Origin: Eupransor demetentiae
GTDB lineage: Bacteria > Bacillota > Bacilli > Lactobacillales > Lactobacillaceae
DNA length: 64,000 nucleotides
Reading direction: 5' to 3'
NCBI RefSeq assembly: GCF_963930865.1
Contig: NZ_CAWVOH010000001.1
Coordinates: 682,001 to 746,000, forward strand
Under the pieces are notes generated by a model. That model saw nothing but the letters and a program-made list of their open reading frames with translations. It made no database searches and was not told the origin of the DNA. Shown here piece by piece: positions 37,746 to 47,359 of this stretch. Made by a program: the position numbers and the translations under genes. The stretch's first letter is position 1. Each line of letters opens with the position of its first letter.

Positions 37746-39701
37746 TTAATCAACTCGTGAGTAACGGGCAACGTCGGCTTGGATTTCCTTCATGAAATCA
37801 ACCATGCTAATCGTTTCCGTTGCTTTTTGACCGTAGCGGCGAACCGTTACGTTATCCTGTCCCATTTCTTCGTCTCCCAAGACCAAAGTGTATGGAACCT
37901 TCTTCGTTTGGGCTTCGCGAATCAAGTAGCCCATCTTGGCATCCTTGGTTTCAACTTGTGCACGCAAACCAGCATCTTGAAGCTGCTTTTGGATCTTACG
38001 AGCATAATCACCGTGGGCACCCAAGTTAACCGGGATGATTTCAACTTGTAATGGGGCCAACCAAGTTGGGAAGGCACCCTTGTACATTTCAATCAAGTAG
38101 GCCGTGAAACGCTCCATGGTACCAACGATACCACGGTGCAACATAACGGGACGGTGGTTATCCTTACCATCTTCCCCGACGTAAGTTAGGTTAAAGCGTT
38201 CTGGCAGCAAGAAGTCCAACTGGATGGTTGACAAAGTTTCTTCGCCACCCAAGGCCGTCTTGGTTTGAACGTCCAACTTAGGACCGTAGAAGGCTGCTTC
38301 CCCTTCGGCTTCGAAGTAATCAACACCCAAGTCGTCCATGGCACGCTTCAATTGCGCTTGGGACTTTTCCCACATTTCGTCGTCATCGAAGTACTTTTCA
38401 GTATTCTTTGGATCACGGTATGACAAACGGAAGCGGTAATCGGTGATGTTGAAGTCTTCATAAACTTCCATCATCATCTTCAAGATTGACTTAAATTCAT
38501 CTTCCAACTTTTCTGGTTCAACGAAAGTGTGACCATCGTTCAAAGTCATTTCACGAACACGGGACAAACCAGTCAAGGCCCCTGACTTTTCGTAACGGTG
38601 CATCATACCCAATTCGGCAACACGCATTGGCAAGTCACGGTAGGAACGTGGCTTGTGCTTGTAAACCATGATGTGAGAAGGACAGTTCATTGGACGAAGT
38701 TCCAAATATTCGCCATCCCCCATGTCCATTGGTGGGAACATGTCTTCACGGTAGTGGTCCCAGTGACCTGAAGTCTTATACAAGTTCAGGTTTGACAAAA
38801 CTGGCGTGTAAACATGCAAGTAATCGTTGTTCAATTCCTTGTCGACGATGTAACGTTCTACCTGACGACGAATCGTCGCCCCGTTTGGCAACCAAACTGG
38901 CAAACCAGAACCAACTTCTTGACTGGTAAAGAAGAGATCCAAGTCACGACCGATGTTACGGTGGTCGCGCTCCTTAGCTTCGGCACGGCGTTGCAAGTCA
39001 GCTTCAAGATCAGCTGCCTTCCAAAAGGCCGTTCCGTAGATACGTTGCATCATGTGGTTGTCAGAATCACCACGCCAGTAGGCACCAGCAACCGAAATCA
39101 ACTTAAAGTGCTTGATCCAGCCAGTTGATGGGACCAAACCACCCTTGTCCAATTCGACGTGATCACCTTGCACAGCAACCGTAATCTTTTCACCTTCAGG
39201 CAAATCGTTAATCAATTCAACCTTGTAAGGGTCGTTAGCAAAGGTCTTCAATGCTTCTTCGCGTGAAATTTCATGGGACAAGATTGGCAAGTTTTCCTTT
39301 ACAATCTTGTGCATCATAGCTTCAATTTCAGGGAAATCATCAACAGAAACTTGGTTACCGGCACCGTTATCAGTGTCGTAGTAAAAACCGTTTTCGATGT
39401 ATGGGCCAACACCAAAGTGCATGTTGGCAAACTTAGGGATACGCTTAAGGGCTTGAGCCATCAAGTGCGATGCTGAATGACGCAAGATATCCAAACTTTC
39501 AGCATCGTCAGTCGTGATCAATTCAAACTGACCACTGGCAGGAATTTCGTCATTCATGCCAACGTAGTGACCGTCCAACTTAGCCGAAACAGACTTCTTT
39601 GCCAATGACTTAGAAATGCCGTTTGCAACATCGATTGGCTTCACACCCGCATCGTATTCCTTAACGTTGCCGTCTGGGAAAGTTAATTGAATTGCTGCCA
39701 T
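37746..39701 (-). CDS. thrS: Threonyl-tRNA synthetase
   Basis: 651 residues. TGS domain at the N-terminus (MAAIQLTFPDGNVKEYDAGV), editing domain with RHSASHLMAQALKR and the HxxxH element, class II core with MNCPSHIMVYKHKPRSYRDL (motif 2) and VMLHRGIVGTMERFTAYLIE (motif 3), then the anticodon-binding domain (VEIIPVNLGAHGDYARKIQK). Charges tRNA-Thr. Regulated by the T-box leader just upstream. Confidence 0.97.
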   Translation of the reverse strand: MAAIQLTFPDGNVKEYDAGVKPIDVANGISKSLAKKSVSAKLDGHYVGMNDEIPASGQFELITTDDAESLDILRHSASHLMAQALKRIPKFANMHFGVGPYIENGFYYDTDNGAGNQVSVDDFPEIEAMMHKIVKENLPILSHEISREEALKTFANDPYKVELINDLPEGEKITVAVQGDHVELDKGGLVPSTGWIKHFKLISVAGAYWRGDSDNHMMQRIYGTAFWKAADLEADLQRRAEAKERDHRNIGRDLDLFFTSQEVGSGLPVWLPNGATIRRQVERYIVDKELNNDYLHVYTPVLSNLNLYKTSGHWDHYREDMFPPMDMGDGEYLELRPMNCPSHIMVYKHKPRSYRDLPMRVAELGMMHRYEKSGALTGLSRVREMTLNDGHTFVEPEKLEDEFKSILKMMMEVYEDFNITDYRFRLSYRDPKNTEKYFDDDEMWEKSQAQLKRAMDDLGVDYFEAEGEAAFYGPKLDVQTKTALGGEETLSTIQLDFLLPERFNLTYVGEDGKDNHRPVMLHRGIVGTMERFTAYLIEMYKGAFPTWLAPLQVEIIPVNLGAHGDYARKIQKQLQDAGLRAQVETKDAKMGYLIREAQTKKVPYTLVLGDEEMGQDNVTVRRYGQKATETISMVDFMKEIQADVARYSRVD

Positions 39702-39724
39702 ATTAATTTACCTCTTTTATTTTC

Positions 39725-39968
39725 TGACCAGGACAAAGAAAAAGTCCCTTTAAATCTCTCGATTTAAAGGGACGCTTTACCGTGGTACCACCCATTTCTC
39801 GTACAAAAGTACGACTCAAATGACGGTTAACGGTGTCACCCGGGTTGACTTTCGAATCTACTTGCCAACCACTCAAAGGTAGTCTCGCAGTACCAGCCCT
39901 ACCCGTTCTCAGCAAACACGAGCTTTCTGAAAGGGTCTAGTAAAGGAGTTGTCCTCATCAATGCTTAT
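39725..39968 (-). promoter_or_regulatory. T-box riboswitch (threonine)
   Basis: The T-box GGTGGTACCACGG is at 39792-39780 on the minus strand, followed by the terminator GTCCCTTTAAATC/GATTTAAAGGGAC (39773-39744) and TTTTTC. Upstream stem I/II region (39968-39800) contains a candidate ACC specifier in GAGACTACC. Binding of uncharged tRNA-Thr should stabilise the antiterminator and turn on thrS. Confidence 0.9.
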
Positions 39969-39974
39969 GCCAAT

Positions 39975-40004
39975 ATCATAACACAATTATTAGAAAGTAA
40001 CCAA
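39975..40004 (-). promoter_or_regulatory. thrS promoter
   Basis: TTGGTT (40004-39999), 18-base spacer, TATGAT (39980-39975) on the minus strand, just ahead of the T-box leader. Confidence 0.6.
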
Positions 40005-40005
40005 C

Positions 40006-40125
40006 TTATTTGAAATCGGCCAAAACCTTAGCCAATGCCTGCCGTGCGGCATCGTCATGATCCAAAATCCCGTTATCCAAAACGGCCTGCAAATGTGCAA
40101 CTTCCTGCTTATTCAAGTCTGCCAT
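40006..40125 (-). CDS. Small helical protein, 39 residues
   Basis: MADLNKQEVAHLQAVLDNGI then LDHDDAARQALAKVLADFK, with a very strong AAGGAGG site and a TATAAT box upstream (40162-40157). No family recognised; host-encoded, independent of the T-box because its stop precedes the thrS promoter region. Confidence 0.6.
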   Translation of the reverse strand: MADLNKQEVAHLQAVLDNGILDHDDAARQALAKVLADFK

Positions 40126-40247
40126 GTTGACAACCTCCTTGTTTTATCTTCTTTTCTATTATACCTTAAAACTATTGTGACAAAAGCTGAATAAATTCAT
40201 TAAATAAGTTATAATAATATTCTAATCAAATTCTTAGGAGGTCGGCT

Positions 40248-40706
40248 ATGAGCACCGAACAACAAAAAGCGCTAGTGGTTTTTGCCACGATTACTGGAAA
40301 TAACGAAGCGGTGGCCGATCTTTTGATTGCTGACCTTGAAAAAAAGGGTCTGGACGTTACCAAAAGTGAAATCAGCCAAACCGAAGCCGATGAATTAAGC
40401 GACTACGACATCGTCGCCATTGTCCCCTATACCTATGATCAAGGGTCCTTACCAGACGAAGGCTTGGACTTCTACGATGATTTGGCCGAGGAAGAATTAC
40501 CAGATGTCGTCTATGGCATTGCGGGTTCCGGCGACCTCTACTACGGCGATACTTACTGTTTAGCCTTAGATGATTTCGACAAGCAAATGGCCAAAACCGG
40601 TGCACAACGGGCCGGTGAAATTATCCGGATTAATTTGTCCCCTTCTGACGAGGATGCCTTCTTGCTTGACAAGCTGGCCGACCACTTAATTGAAAAAGCA
40701 AAATAA
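40248..40706 (+). CDS. Flavodoxin
   Basis: 152 residues. FMN phosphate loop FATITGNNEAVADLL near 12, central acidic region and YTYDQGSLPDEGLDFYDDL with the aromatic FMN-stacking area, GSGDLYYGDTYC (~100). Low-potential electron carrier. TATAAT at 40210-40215 and AGGAGGTCGGCT precede the start. Confidence 0.92.
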   Translation: MSTEQQKALVVFATITGNNEAVADLLIADLEKKGLDVTKSEISQTEADELSDYDIVAIVPYTYDQGSLPDEGLDFYDDLAEEELPDVVYGIAGSGDLYYGDTYCLALDDFDKQMAKTGAQRAGEIIRINLSPSDEDAFLLDKLADHLIEKAK

Positions 40707-40707
40707 A

Positions 40708-40733
40708 AAAACTGCCTCACAGGCAGTTTTTTT
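40708..40733. terminator. Bidirectional terminator
   Basis: AAAAAACTGCCT-CAC-AGGCAGTTTTTTT between the convergent flavodoxin and YebC genes. Confidence 0.85.
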
Positions 40734-40737
40734 ATGA

Positions 40738-41463
40738 TTAATCTTCAGCAGTCGTGTAAACGGCCAAAACGTCATCGTTATCTTCAAGTTCGTCAACCAA
40801 CTTGTCCAACTTTTCACGGTCTTCGCCCGTTACTTCCATTGGGTTTTGAGGAATCATGGTTACTTCGGCATCAGCAAAAGTGTAACCGGCTTCCGTCAAA
40901 GCGGCTTCGACAGTCTGAAAGTCAGAAGGTTCCGTGTAGATTTCAAAGGCTTCATCAGAAGTCTGAACATCTTCGGCACCGGCTTCCAAAGCGGCTTCCA
41001 AAATCGTGTCTTCGTCGACATCAGGGAATTCTTCGCGGTCAATGACCAAGTAACCCTTACGGTCGAATTGGAAGGCCACGGAACCTGAAGTTCCTAATGA
41101 GCCACCAAAGTGCTTAAATGAGTTACGAACAGTTGAAACCGTACGGTTAATGTTATCCGTTGAGGCTTCCACCAAGATGGCAACCCCGGCCGTTCCATAA
41201 CCTTCATAAGTAACTTCTTCGAACTTAGTACCACCAGCACCGGAAGCCTTATCAAGGGCACGTTGAATGTTATCCTTCGGCATGTTGGCTGCCTTGGCCT
41301 TTTCAACGACCAAACGCAATGATGCGTTCATTTCTGGATCTGCACCGCCAGCCTTTGCTGCAACATATAAGTCGTGCGCAAGCTTTTGGAAAATCTTTCC
41401 TCGCTTAGCATCTTGGGCGTTCTTACGACCTTGAATGTTATGCCATTTACTGTGTCCTGACAT
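40738..41463 (-). CDS. yebC: YebC/PmpR family translation or transcription factor
   Basis: 241 residues with the family start MSGHSKWHNIQGRKNAQDAK and AHDLYVAAKAGGADPEMN, then GYGTAGVAILVEASTDNINR. Recent work links YebC proteins to translation of proline stretches; older work calls them transcription regulators. Normal length. Confidence 0.95.
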   Translation of the reverse strand: MSGHSKWHNIQGRKNAQDAKRGKIFQKLAHDLYVAAKAGGADPEMNASLRLVVEKAKAANMPKDNIQRALDKASGAGGTKFEEVTYEGYGTAGVAILVEASTDNINRTVSTVRNSFKHFGGSLGTSGSVAFQFDRKGYLVIDREEFPDVDEDTILEAALEAGAEDVQTSDEAFEIYTEPSDFQTVEAALTEAGYTFADAEVTMIPQNPMEVTGEDREKLDKLVDELEDNDDVLAVYTTAED

Positions 41464-41533
41464 TGTGTCATCTCCTTCAAAATTTCAATACTCATTATTT
41501 TACCAAAAAAGTAGCTGAGCTACCAATTTAATT

Positions 41534-42022
41534 TTAATAATGGTTACCACCTTGGATTTCGAGGTAAGTCATGGCAGCACTGGCAATCAAAGCAGCCAAA
41601 ATATCATCAAGGAAAACGTTAACCGTATCCGTGCGATCGTTGATTTCACCAATCAAACCGGGCTTCAAATCATCAAGCAATCCATAGTGGACCGTGGCCG
41701 CCGCAGAAAACTGCTGGGTAATTCCAATTGCCAACAATTCATCAACATTGTAGCCGTTCGCATCACGGGCCAAACGGCCCTTCATGATGTTACTTTCAGG
41801 CATCACTTCGGCCTGCTCATCCAAGTACAAAGCGGCCAAAATAATATCCGCGACTTCATCCTTATGCAAAACGCGGTCAATTGCCTTGTTCAACAAAGCT
41901 TCGTCAATGGCATCGTGGTACTTATTGGTCAAGAATTCGTCAGCGCCCTTGTAAATATCGCTAACCTTAACCCCACGTTCGGCCATCTTGTCAATCGCAG
42001 CTGCCTGTAATTTTTCAGTCAA
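41534..42022 (-). CDS. Phosphatidylglycerophosphatase A family protein
   Basis: 162 residues of the PgpA/YutG type (PF04608): an N-terminal helical region (MAERGVKVSDIYKGADEFLT), ELLAIGITQQFSAAATVHYG, and the acidic VNVFLDDILAALIASAAMTY. Expected role in phosphatidylglycerol synthesis; exact activity in this short Firmicutes form is uncertain. Confidence 0.75.
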   Translation of the reverse strand: MTEKLQAAAIDKMAERGVKVSDIYKGADEFLTNKYHDAIDEALLNKAIDRVLHKDEVADIILAALYLDEQAEVMPESNIMKGRLARDANGYNVDELLAIGITQQFSAAATVHYGLLDDLKPGLIGEINDRTDTVNVFLDDILAALIASAAMTYLEIQGGNHY

Positions 42023-42033
42023 AATCTTTCTCC

Positions 42034-43206
42034 TTATGCTTTCTTTTCGTAAAAATGCAAATTCAAAACTTGTGGGATGGCCTTCAATTCAGCCTGGATG
42101 GCTTCAGTCTGTCCCTGACCAAGGTGGTCGAAGGCGACCAAAGTATAGGCGTAGTCCCCTCGGCTGCGGTTGTTCAGTTCGGCAATGTTGATGTCAACCT
42201 GGCCAAAGACTTTTGAAATCTGGCCCAGCATATTGGGCACGTTCTTGTGCAAAACACCGATTCGGTACTGGCTCGTAAAGGGTAGGTTCATTTCGGGAAA
42301 GTTAACGGAATTAATGATATTCCCGTCTTCCAAAAAGGCCTCCATTTGGTGAGCTGCCATCATGGCGCTGGTATCTTCGGCTTCAATGGTTGAACCACCG
42401 ATATGGGGCGTGACCATCACCTTAGGCTGGTCAAACAAAACGTCATCAGAAAAGTCCGTTGTGAATAGACGCAGCTTGTCAGCATCCAAAGCCTTAACGA
42501 CCGCCTGGTCATCCACGATGCCGCCGCGGGAGAAGTTAATCAAAGCAGCACTAGGCTTCATTTTGGCCAATTTATCAGCATCAATAAAGTGCCGGTTGGC
42601 CTCGTTCAAAGGGATGTGGACGGTGATGTAATCTGACTTGTTCAGCAGGTCATCCAGGTTTGAGGCGTGTTCAACACGGCGATCAATGCGCCAAGCTGTA
42701 TTAGCGTTCAAACCAGGATCGTAGCCGATAACTTCCATATCCAAATCCAAGGCCGTGTTGGCCACCTTGGAACCGACGTTCCCTAGGCCAATCACACCCA
42801 GAGTTTTGCCGCTGAGTTCAGTTCCACGGTAACCACCCTTATTGGATTCGGTTCTTAGGGAGACATCCCCGCCGCGGGTTTCTTGGGCAAAGCGTACCGC
42901 TGCCAAAATGGGACGGGCCGCCATAATCAAAGCCGCAATCGTTAATTCTTTGACGGCGTTGGCGTTACCCCCAGGTGTATTAAAAACAGGAATGCCACGC
43001 GCAGATAAGTCGGCAACCGGAATGTTATTGAAACCGGCTCCAGCACGGACAACGGCCTTTACAGAATCCGCTACATCACTGTTTTGGAGCTTTTGGGACC
43101 GCAACAAAATGCCATCGGCATCTTCGTCAGCATTGATTTGGTAACCCGCATCTTTTAAAGCGGCCAAACCCTTGGGGCTAATGGCATTATAGGTTTTGAT
43201 ATTCAT
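42034..43206 (-). CDS. serA: D-3-phosphoglycerate dehydrogenase
   Basis: 390 residues. NAD site LGVIGLGNVGSKVANTALDL, catalytic Arg in NFSRGGIVDDQAV, MVTPHIGGSTIEAEDTSAMM with catalytic His, and a C-terminal ACT domain (YRIGVLHKNVPNMLGQISKV) for allosteric control. First step of serine synthesis; directly follows serC by one base. Confidence 0.95.
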   Translation of the reverse strand: MNIKTYNAISPKGLAALKDAGYQINADEDADGILLRSQKLQNSDVADSVKAVVRAGAGFNNIPVADLSARGIPVFNTPGGNANAVKELTIAALIMAARPILAAVRFAQETRGGDVSLRTESNKGGYRGTELSGKTLGVIGLGNVGSKVANTALDLDMEVIGYDPGLNANTAWRIDRRVEHASNLDDLLNKSDYITVHIPLNEANRHFIDADKLAKMKPSAALINFSRGGIVDDQAVVKALDADKLRLFTTDFSDDVLFDQPKVMVTPHIGGSTIEAEDTSAMMAAHQMEAFLEDGNIINSVNFPEMNLPFTSQYRIGVLHKNVPNMLGQISKVFGQVDINIAELNNRSRGDYAYTLVAFDHLGQGQTEAIQAELKAIPQVLNLHFYEKKA

Positions 43207-43207
43207 C

Positions 43208-44293
43208 TCAATATTCCTTTCGGACTTGCTCTAGAAAAGTAATCAGGGCCTCGACGGCTTCATCGGCCTGCGCATTGTACATGGAGGCGCGGAAGCCCCC
43301 CACTGAACGGTGACCAGCCAAATTGTGTAGGCCAGCCTTATCGGCCTTTTCAGCAATGGCAGCATCCCGCTTGGCATCCCCAGTCGTGAAGACGACGTTG
43401 GTCCAAGAACGCTGGTCGCCCTTCACCAAGGCATGGTAGAAATCGGAATGGTCCAAGTAATCGTAGAGTTTACCGGCCATGACCTGGTGCTTTTTGAACA
43501 TGACCTCGACGCCACCCTGTTCTTCTAACCAGCCCAAAACTAGATTCAAGGCGTAGATGGCAAAAACAGGCGGCGTGTTGTAGAGGGAATCCTTGTCAAT
43601 GTAGGTTTGATAGGACATCATGGGACCAACGTTATGCAAAGTCTGCTCGGCCAGCCATTCTTTTTTGACAATTGCTAAGGTAATTCCAGCGGGTCCCAAG
43701 TTCTTTTGGGCACCCGCAAAGACGGCATCAAACTTGGTAATATCGTAAGGTTCTGCCAGAATATTTGACGACATGTCAGCGACTAAACGACCGGTGGTTT
43801 GAGGCAAGTTGTTGGCATGATAAGCTGTTCCCTCAATGGTGTTATTGGCCGTAATGTGCAAGTAATCATAGTCGGCTGGGTCGAAATCGCTCGGCAGGCT
43901 GGGCAAAAAGCGGTACTTTTCGGCACGTGATGAGGCAACTTCAACCCCTTCTTTGCCGACGGCCGTGGCAGCCAGAGCTGCTTTATGGGCGAAGGAACCA
44001 GAGTCCAAGACGGCGACTTTTCCGGTTTTATTAGCAAAGTTGAGTGGCATCATTTCAAATTGAAGCGAACCACCACCCTGAATGAACAGCACCGCGTAGT
44101 CGTTGGGAATCTTCATTAAATCGCGTAGACGCTTTTGCGCCTGATCAATGATTTTTTGGAAGGTAGCGGAGCGATGCGAAATTTCAAGAATACTCGTTTG
44201 GCTGCCCTGGGCCTCCTGTAAATCGCGTTGAATCTGGCTCAAAACCGATGCCGGCAAAACCGCCGGACCGGCTGAAAAATTAAAAGATTGCAT
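43208..44293 (-). CDS. serC: Phosphoserine aminotransferase
   Basis: 361 residues. Start MQSFNFSAGPAVLPASVLSQ and PLP lysine in VFAGAQKNLGPAGITLAIVK; C-terminal SVGGFRASMYNAQADEAVEA. Converts phosphohydroxypyruvate to phosphoserine; operon with serA. Confidence 0.96.
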   Translation of the reverse strand: MQSFNFSAGPAVLPASVLSQIQRDLQEAQGSQTSILEISHRSATFQKIIDQAQKRLRDLMKIPNDYAVLFIQGGGSLQFEMMPLNFANKTGKVAVLDSGSFAHKAALAATAVGKEGVEVASSRAEKYRFLPSLPSDFDPADYDYLHITANNTIEGTAYHANNLPQTTGRLVADMSSNILAEPYDITKFDAVFAGAQKNLGPAGITLAIVKKEWLAEQTLHNVGPMMSYQTYIDKDSLYNTPPVFAIYALNLVLGWLEEQGGVEVMFKKHQVMAGKLYDYLDHSDFYHALVKGDQRSWTNVVFTTGDAKRDAAIAEKADKAGLHNLAGHRSVGGFRASMYNAQADEAVEALITFLEQVRKEY

Positions 44294-44384
44294 ATATTTC
44301 GCCTCAATTTCTCCCCAAGTTATATAAAACTACAATGAGAACATTTTAATTAAATTTTACGTTTTAAGGCTGATTTGTCAAGCC

Positions 44385-44413
44385 TTGTCAAAGGTATAGG
44401 CCAGTGGTATAGT
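44385..44413 (+). promoter_or_regulatory. tRNA-Leu promoter
   Basis: TTGTCA (44385-44390), 17-base spacer, TATAGT (44408-44413), 13 bases before the tRNA. Confidence 0.75.
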
Positions 44414-44426
44414 CTTATAGTATTAA

Positions 44427-44510
44427 GCCGATGTGGCGGAACTGGCAGACGCGTACCGTTCAGGTCGGTATGGTGATTTCACCGTGCAGGTTCGATTCCT
44501 GTCATCGGCA
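44427..44510 (+). tRNA. tRNA-Leu (anticodon CAG)
   Basis: Acceptor GCCGATG/CATCGGC plus A73, anticodon stem TACCG/CGGTA with loop TTCAGGT, long variable arm GGTGATTTCACC (type II, leucine) and T-loop TTCGATT. CCA is not encoded. Followed by a terminator shared with the convergent asp3 gene. Confidence 0.96.
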
Positions 44511-44526
44511 TTAATCGTTTCACAAT

Positions 44527-44554
44527 AAAAAGCTTCCCTAACGGGAAGCTTTTT
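44527..44554. terminator. Bidirectional terminator
   Basis: AAAAAGCTTCCC-TAAC-GGGAAGCTTTTT between tRNA-Leu and the convergent asp3-like gene. Confidence 0.85.
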
Positions 44555-45821
44555 ATTTTTGCGTAAAGAAATTGTTTAAACGCTGGGAACGGTCAGAACG
44601 CTTATATTCTGGCTTATCAGCATTTGCTTGCTCTTGTTGAGCTTGATGGGCTGCTTCTTGCTGAGCAGCCTTTTCTTCTGCCTTTTGAGCGGCAGCTTGA
44701 GCCTTAGCGGCCTTCTTTTGTGCACGCTTAGAAGGTTGCTTTTCAGGAGCTTGCGATTCGGCCGTCGAGACTTCTTCTTGAACGGGGGCAGTTTCAACCT
44801 GAGGGGCAAAGTCCTTTTTCGGCAAAGGCAAGTCTTCATAGGTCAAGGTGGTCAAGCGGTCCTCGTTTGGATGAGGAACCTTGAGCCGGACTTGATAATG
44901 CGTGGTAAAGGGCGAAGCCAGAAAGGCCTGATCCTGACTAGTATGCTGTGCTACCCAAGCCGGGATAGCCTTTAGGAATTCTGCCAAATCGGCCGGCATC
45001 AAATCAGCATAAGCGACCGCCTGATCAATTGCAGGGTCGGAAATGATGGCCGCACTGTTCTTAGTCCTTTCCTGCCATTTCAAGGCAGCATAGGAAGAAA
45101 CAAGGCCATAACCGACAAACTCAATCTCACGGGCCTTCACTTCTTTTTTGGCCTCTTGGATTTTCTCGTCCAAATCGTCATCCAGGTAAGCTTGGGCGTG
45201 CAAGAGGTCGGTCGCAATGTACAAAACCGCCTGCTGGCTAGGGGTCACCACGTCGTTGACATAGTGGGTCCGGTGTAGCTCTGGTTCTGAAAAAATCACG
45301 CGCAAGGTCTTGGAAGTCACCTTTTCAGGATGGTCTAAGTACAAGTTCACCTGGTTTTCCAAGCTTTCATCGCCAGCCAACAAATCTCCCTCTTCTTGCA
45401 AGAGCGGTTGAATCGTGACGGAATGAAAGATAAAGGAGCCCGAACCAGCCGAGAGCAAGGAAATCCGGTAAGAGTCCATGTTGCTAGGTGCCGTTACTTC
45501 GATTTCTTCGGAATTTTTATGCTGAGTCGAAATGACCTGCCCTTCTTGATCCAGAAAGGTCACGGCCAAGTAGGCGTGCATGCGCTCCGAGTTTTCAGAA
45601 TCACGGCGAATTAAATAAGATTGCCCCGGCTTAAGGGAAGGCAGGTCGGCCACACGCTTATCACGGAGGTAGTTCGCCTTCGAATGCCAAACGGCGATGA
45701 CGTGGCCCGACGGCAAAAAGCGGTGAGTAAAGGAAACTTGATTAAAGGCCTGAAAATCAATGTCGGCCCCTTGCAGTTCCTTTAACTGCGTTTGCGGGGT
45801 CCAGTAGACTTGATAGCGCAT
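44553..45821 (-). CDS. asp3: Accessory Sec system protein Asp3-like, long form
   Basis: 422 residues. Residues ~1-145 look like the Asp3 jelly-roll domain (FLPSGHVIAVWHSKANYLRD, SYLIRRDSENSERMHAYLAV). Residues ~165-300 are a second region with YGLVSSYAALKWQERTKN, like a decayed hydrolase nucleophile elbow. The C-terminal ~90 are Ala/Gln/Lys/Glu-rich. It is longer than the typical Asp3. Works with Asp1 and Asp2 in modification and export of Ser-rich adhesins. Confidence 0.75.
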   Translation of the reverse strand: MRYQVYWTPQTQLKELQGADIDFQAFNQVSFTHRFLPSGHVIAVWHSKANYLRDKRVADLPSLKPGQSYLIRRDSENSERMHAYLAVTFLDQEGQVISTQHKNSEEIEVTAPSNMDSYRISLLSAGSGSFIFHSVTIQPLLQEEGDLLAGDESLENQVNLYLDHPEKVTSKTLRVIFSEPELHRTHYVNDVVTPSQQAVLYIATDLLHAQAYLDDDLDEKIQEAKKEVKAREIEFVGYGLVSSYAALKWQERTKNSAAIISDPAIDQAVAYADLMPADLAEFLKAIPAWVAQHTSQDQAFLASPFTTHYQVRLKVPHPNEDRLTTLTYEDLPLPKKDFAPQVETAPVQEEVSTAESQAPEKQPSKRAQKKAAKAQAAAQKAEEKAAQQEAAHQAQQEQANADKPEYKRSDRSQRLNNFFTQK

Positions 45822-47359
45822 TAATAAGTCCTCCTTCCCATCATTTTAATCGCTTCTTTTTCCATGGCGTCGATCATGTACTTGACCATTTCGTCAATCT
45901 TTTGCTCGTGGAAGCCCTTTTCAACCTTGTGGTCGAAGTTAACCCCCTTGTCCTTCAAGAAAGACAAAAGCTGGGGCAGGGACTTGCCATCGTACTCATC
46001 TTCAGACATGGTAAAAAGGGCCACATCCTTGCCCGCCCAGTTAACCTTGTCGAGCTTTTGCCAGAGTTGAGCATCCATCATTTCGCTGTCATCTGGTGAC
46101 ATGCGACCAGCTAGGAAACGACGAACATCAAGGGTCCAATCGCGGTTTAGACCGTTATGGGGGAACTCCGGACTAGCGGTAAAGGTTCCTAAATTCATAA
46201 TCGGCTTGGCAACAATCAGAGCACCGGCATCAACGTTTGCTAGGTAGTACATAGCTGGATAAGAACCCATGGAGTAACCGGACATGATAACTTGGTCCGG
46301 CGTCACATCCGCTTCGCGCATGGCCTTTTCGATGGTGTTCAAGACTACGGCTTCATAGGCTTCGGACCCGACGTCAAAGGCTCCACCCTGGGTACGAGAA
46401 TCCGTAAAGAGCAAGTAAGGATAACCCAGCTTGTTCAAAGGCCCCATCATTTCAAAACCTTCAATGTGCAAGCGCGTTCCAGCAAAGAGAATGATTAAGG
46501 GTCCCTTCTTGGTTCCGGGATTGTAGTAGGACAAAACTTCTTGACCATCATCGGTCAATTCACGCTGCCCACCCGGGATAAAGAGTCCTAAGCCGTGTCG
46601 TGAACGGCGTTGGTGCAAGGCGTGCAAATCAATCTTGCCCTGCCCTTTTAGCAAAACCAAAATTTGATAATCTTGATACTTTTCAGGGGCTTTAACCATG
46701 GCCATTTGGCGCAGAGCATCCCCCTCTAGAATCTGCAATTGCTGCAGACGGCCGTTTTGGAAGAAGACGAATTCCAGCGCAACCTGGACGCCACCCTCGC
46801 TTTGATAGTCGAGGTACATCCAGTTATCCTGACCGGCAGCGAAGTCGCCTGGAAAGGTCTTCAAAGTTCCGACCTGGGTCCAATCATTGCCAAAGTCCCC
46901 TTCATACAAGGTTGAAAAACGACCGTGCCGTTCAAAGGTCCAGCGGTAGTCCGTTTGTGGCAAGTACTGTTCTTCACTGAAACGGGTTGGAAAACCAATT
47001 TGACCAATGTAAAGGTCGCGCACGATTCGCTGTCCGACTGTTTCAGGGGTCTTTTGCCCAAAGCGCATCGCACGACGTTCCGCCAACGCCGCCTTGACAT
47101 CAAAATTAATCTGATCGGGATTGGCAATGTAAACCACTCGATAGGCCGGCCACTTACGAATTTGCTGGGCCAATAAAGTCGAATCCAAAACTTCATCGGT
47201 CAAAAGCACGTAGTTTTCTTCGAGTTCAAAAGGATCCACTTGCTTGGTCAAGTAAGTTGGTAAGTCCCGCAAAGTTGTGTGGTGCCATTCTAAAGGCAGG
47301 TTGGCCACTTGGGCAGTCCAGTCTTGGGCACCAATTTGTAAAATGGAAATATCGGCCAT
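45821..47359 (-). CDS. asp2: Accessory Sec system protein Asp2
   Basis: 512 residues. Catalytic elbow VIMSGYSMGSYPAMYYLANV with Ser, acidic residues in SEDEYDGKSLPQL and His in VEKGFHEQKIDE form the alpha/beta hydrolase triad; Asp2 O-acetylates GlcNAc on the adhesin during export. Stop overlaps the asp3 start by one base. Confidence 0.88.
   Translation of the reverse strand: MADISILQIGAQDWTAQVANLPLEWHHTTLRDLPTYLTKQVDPFELEENYVLLTDEVLDSTLLAQQIRKWPAYRVVYIANPDQINFDVKAALAERRAMRFGQKTPETVGQRIVRDLYIGQIGFPTRFSEEQYLPQTDYRWTFERHGRFSTLYEGDFGNDWTQVGTLKTFPGDFAAGQDNWMYLDYQSEGGVQVALEFVFFQNGRLQQLQILEGDALRQMAMVKAPEKYQDYQILVLLKGQGKIDLHALHQRRSRHGLGLFIPGGQRELTDDGQEVLSYYNPGTKKGPLIILFAGTRLHIEGFEMMGPLNKLGYPYLLFTDSRTQGGAFDVGSEAYEAVVLNTIEKAMREADVTPDQVIMSGYSMGSYPAMYYLANVDAGALIVAKPIMNLGTFTASPEFPHNGLNRDWTLDVRRFLAGRMSPDDSEMMDAQLWQKLDKVNWAGKDVALFTMSEDEYDGKSLPQLLSFLKDKGVNFDHKVEKGFHEQKIDEMVKYMIDAMEKEAIKMMGRRTY

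Noticed and set aside
41540..42010. 156-residue plus-strand frame opposite the PgpA-family gene
   Set aside because: Mirror of codon bias in the real gene; no plus-strand promoter or ribosome binding site.
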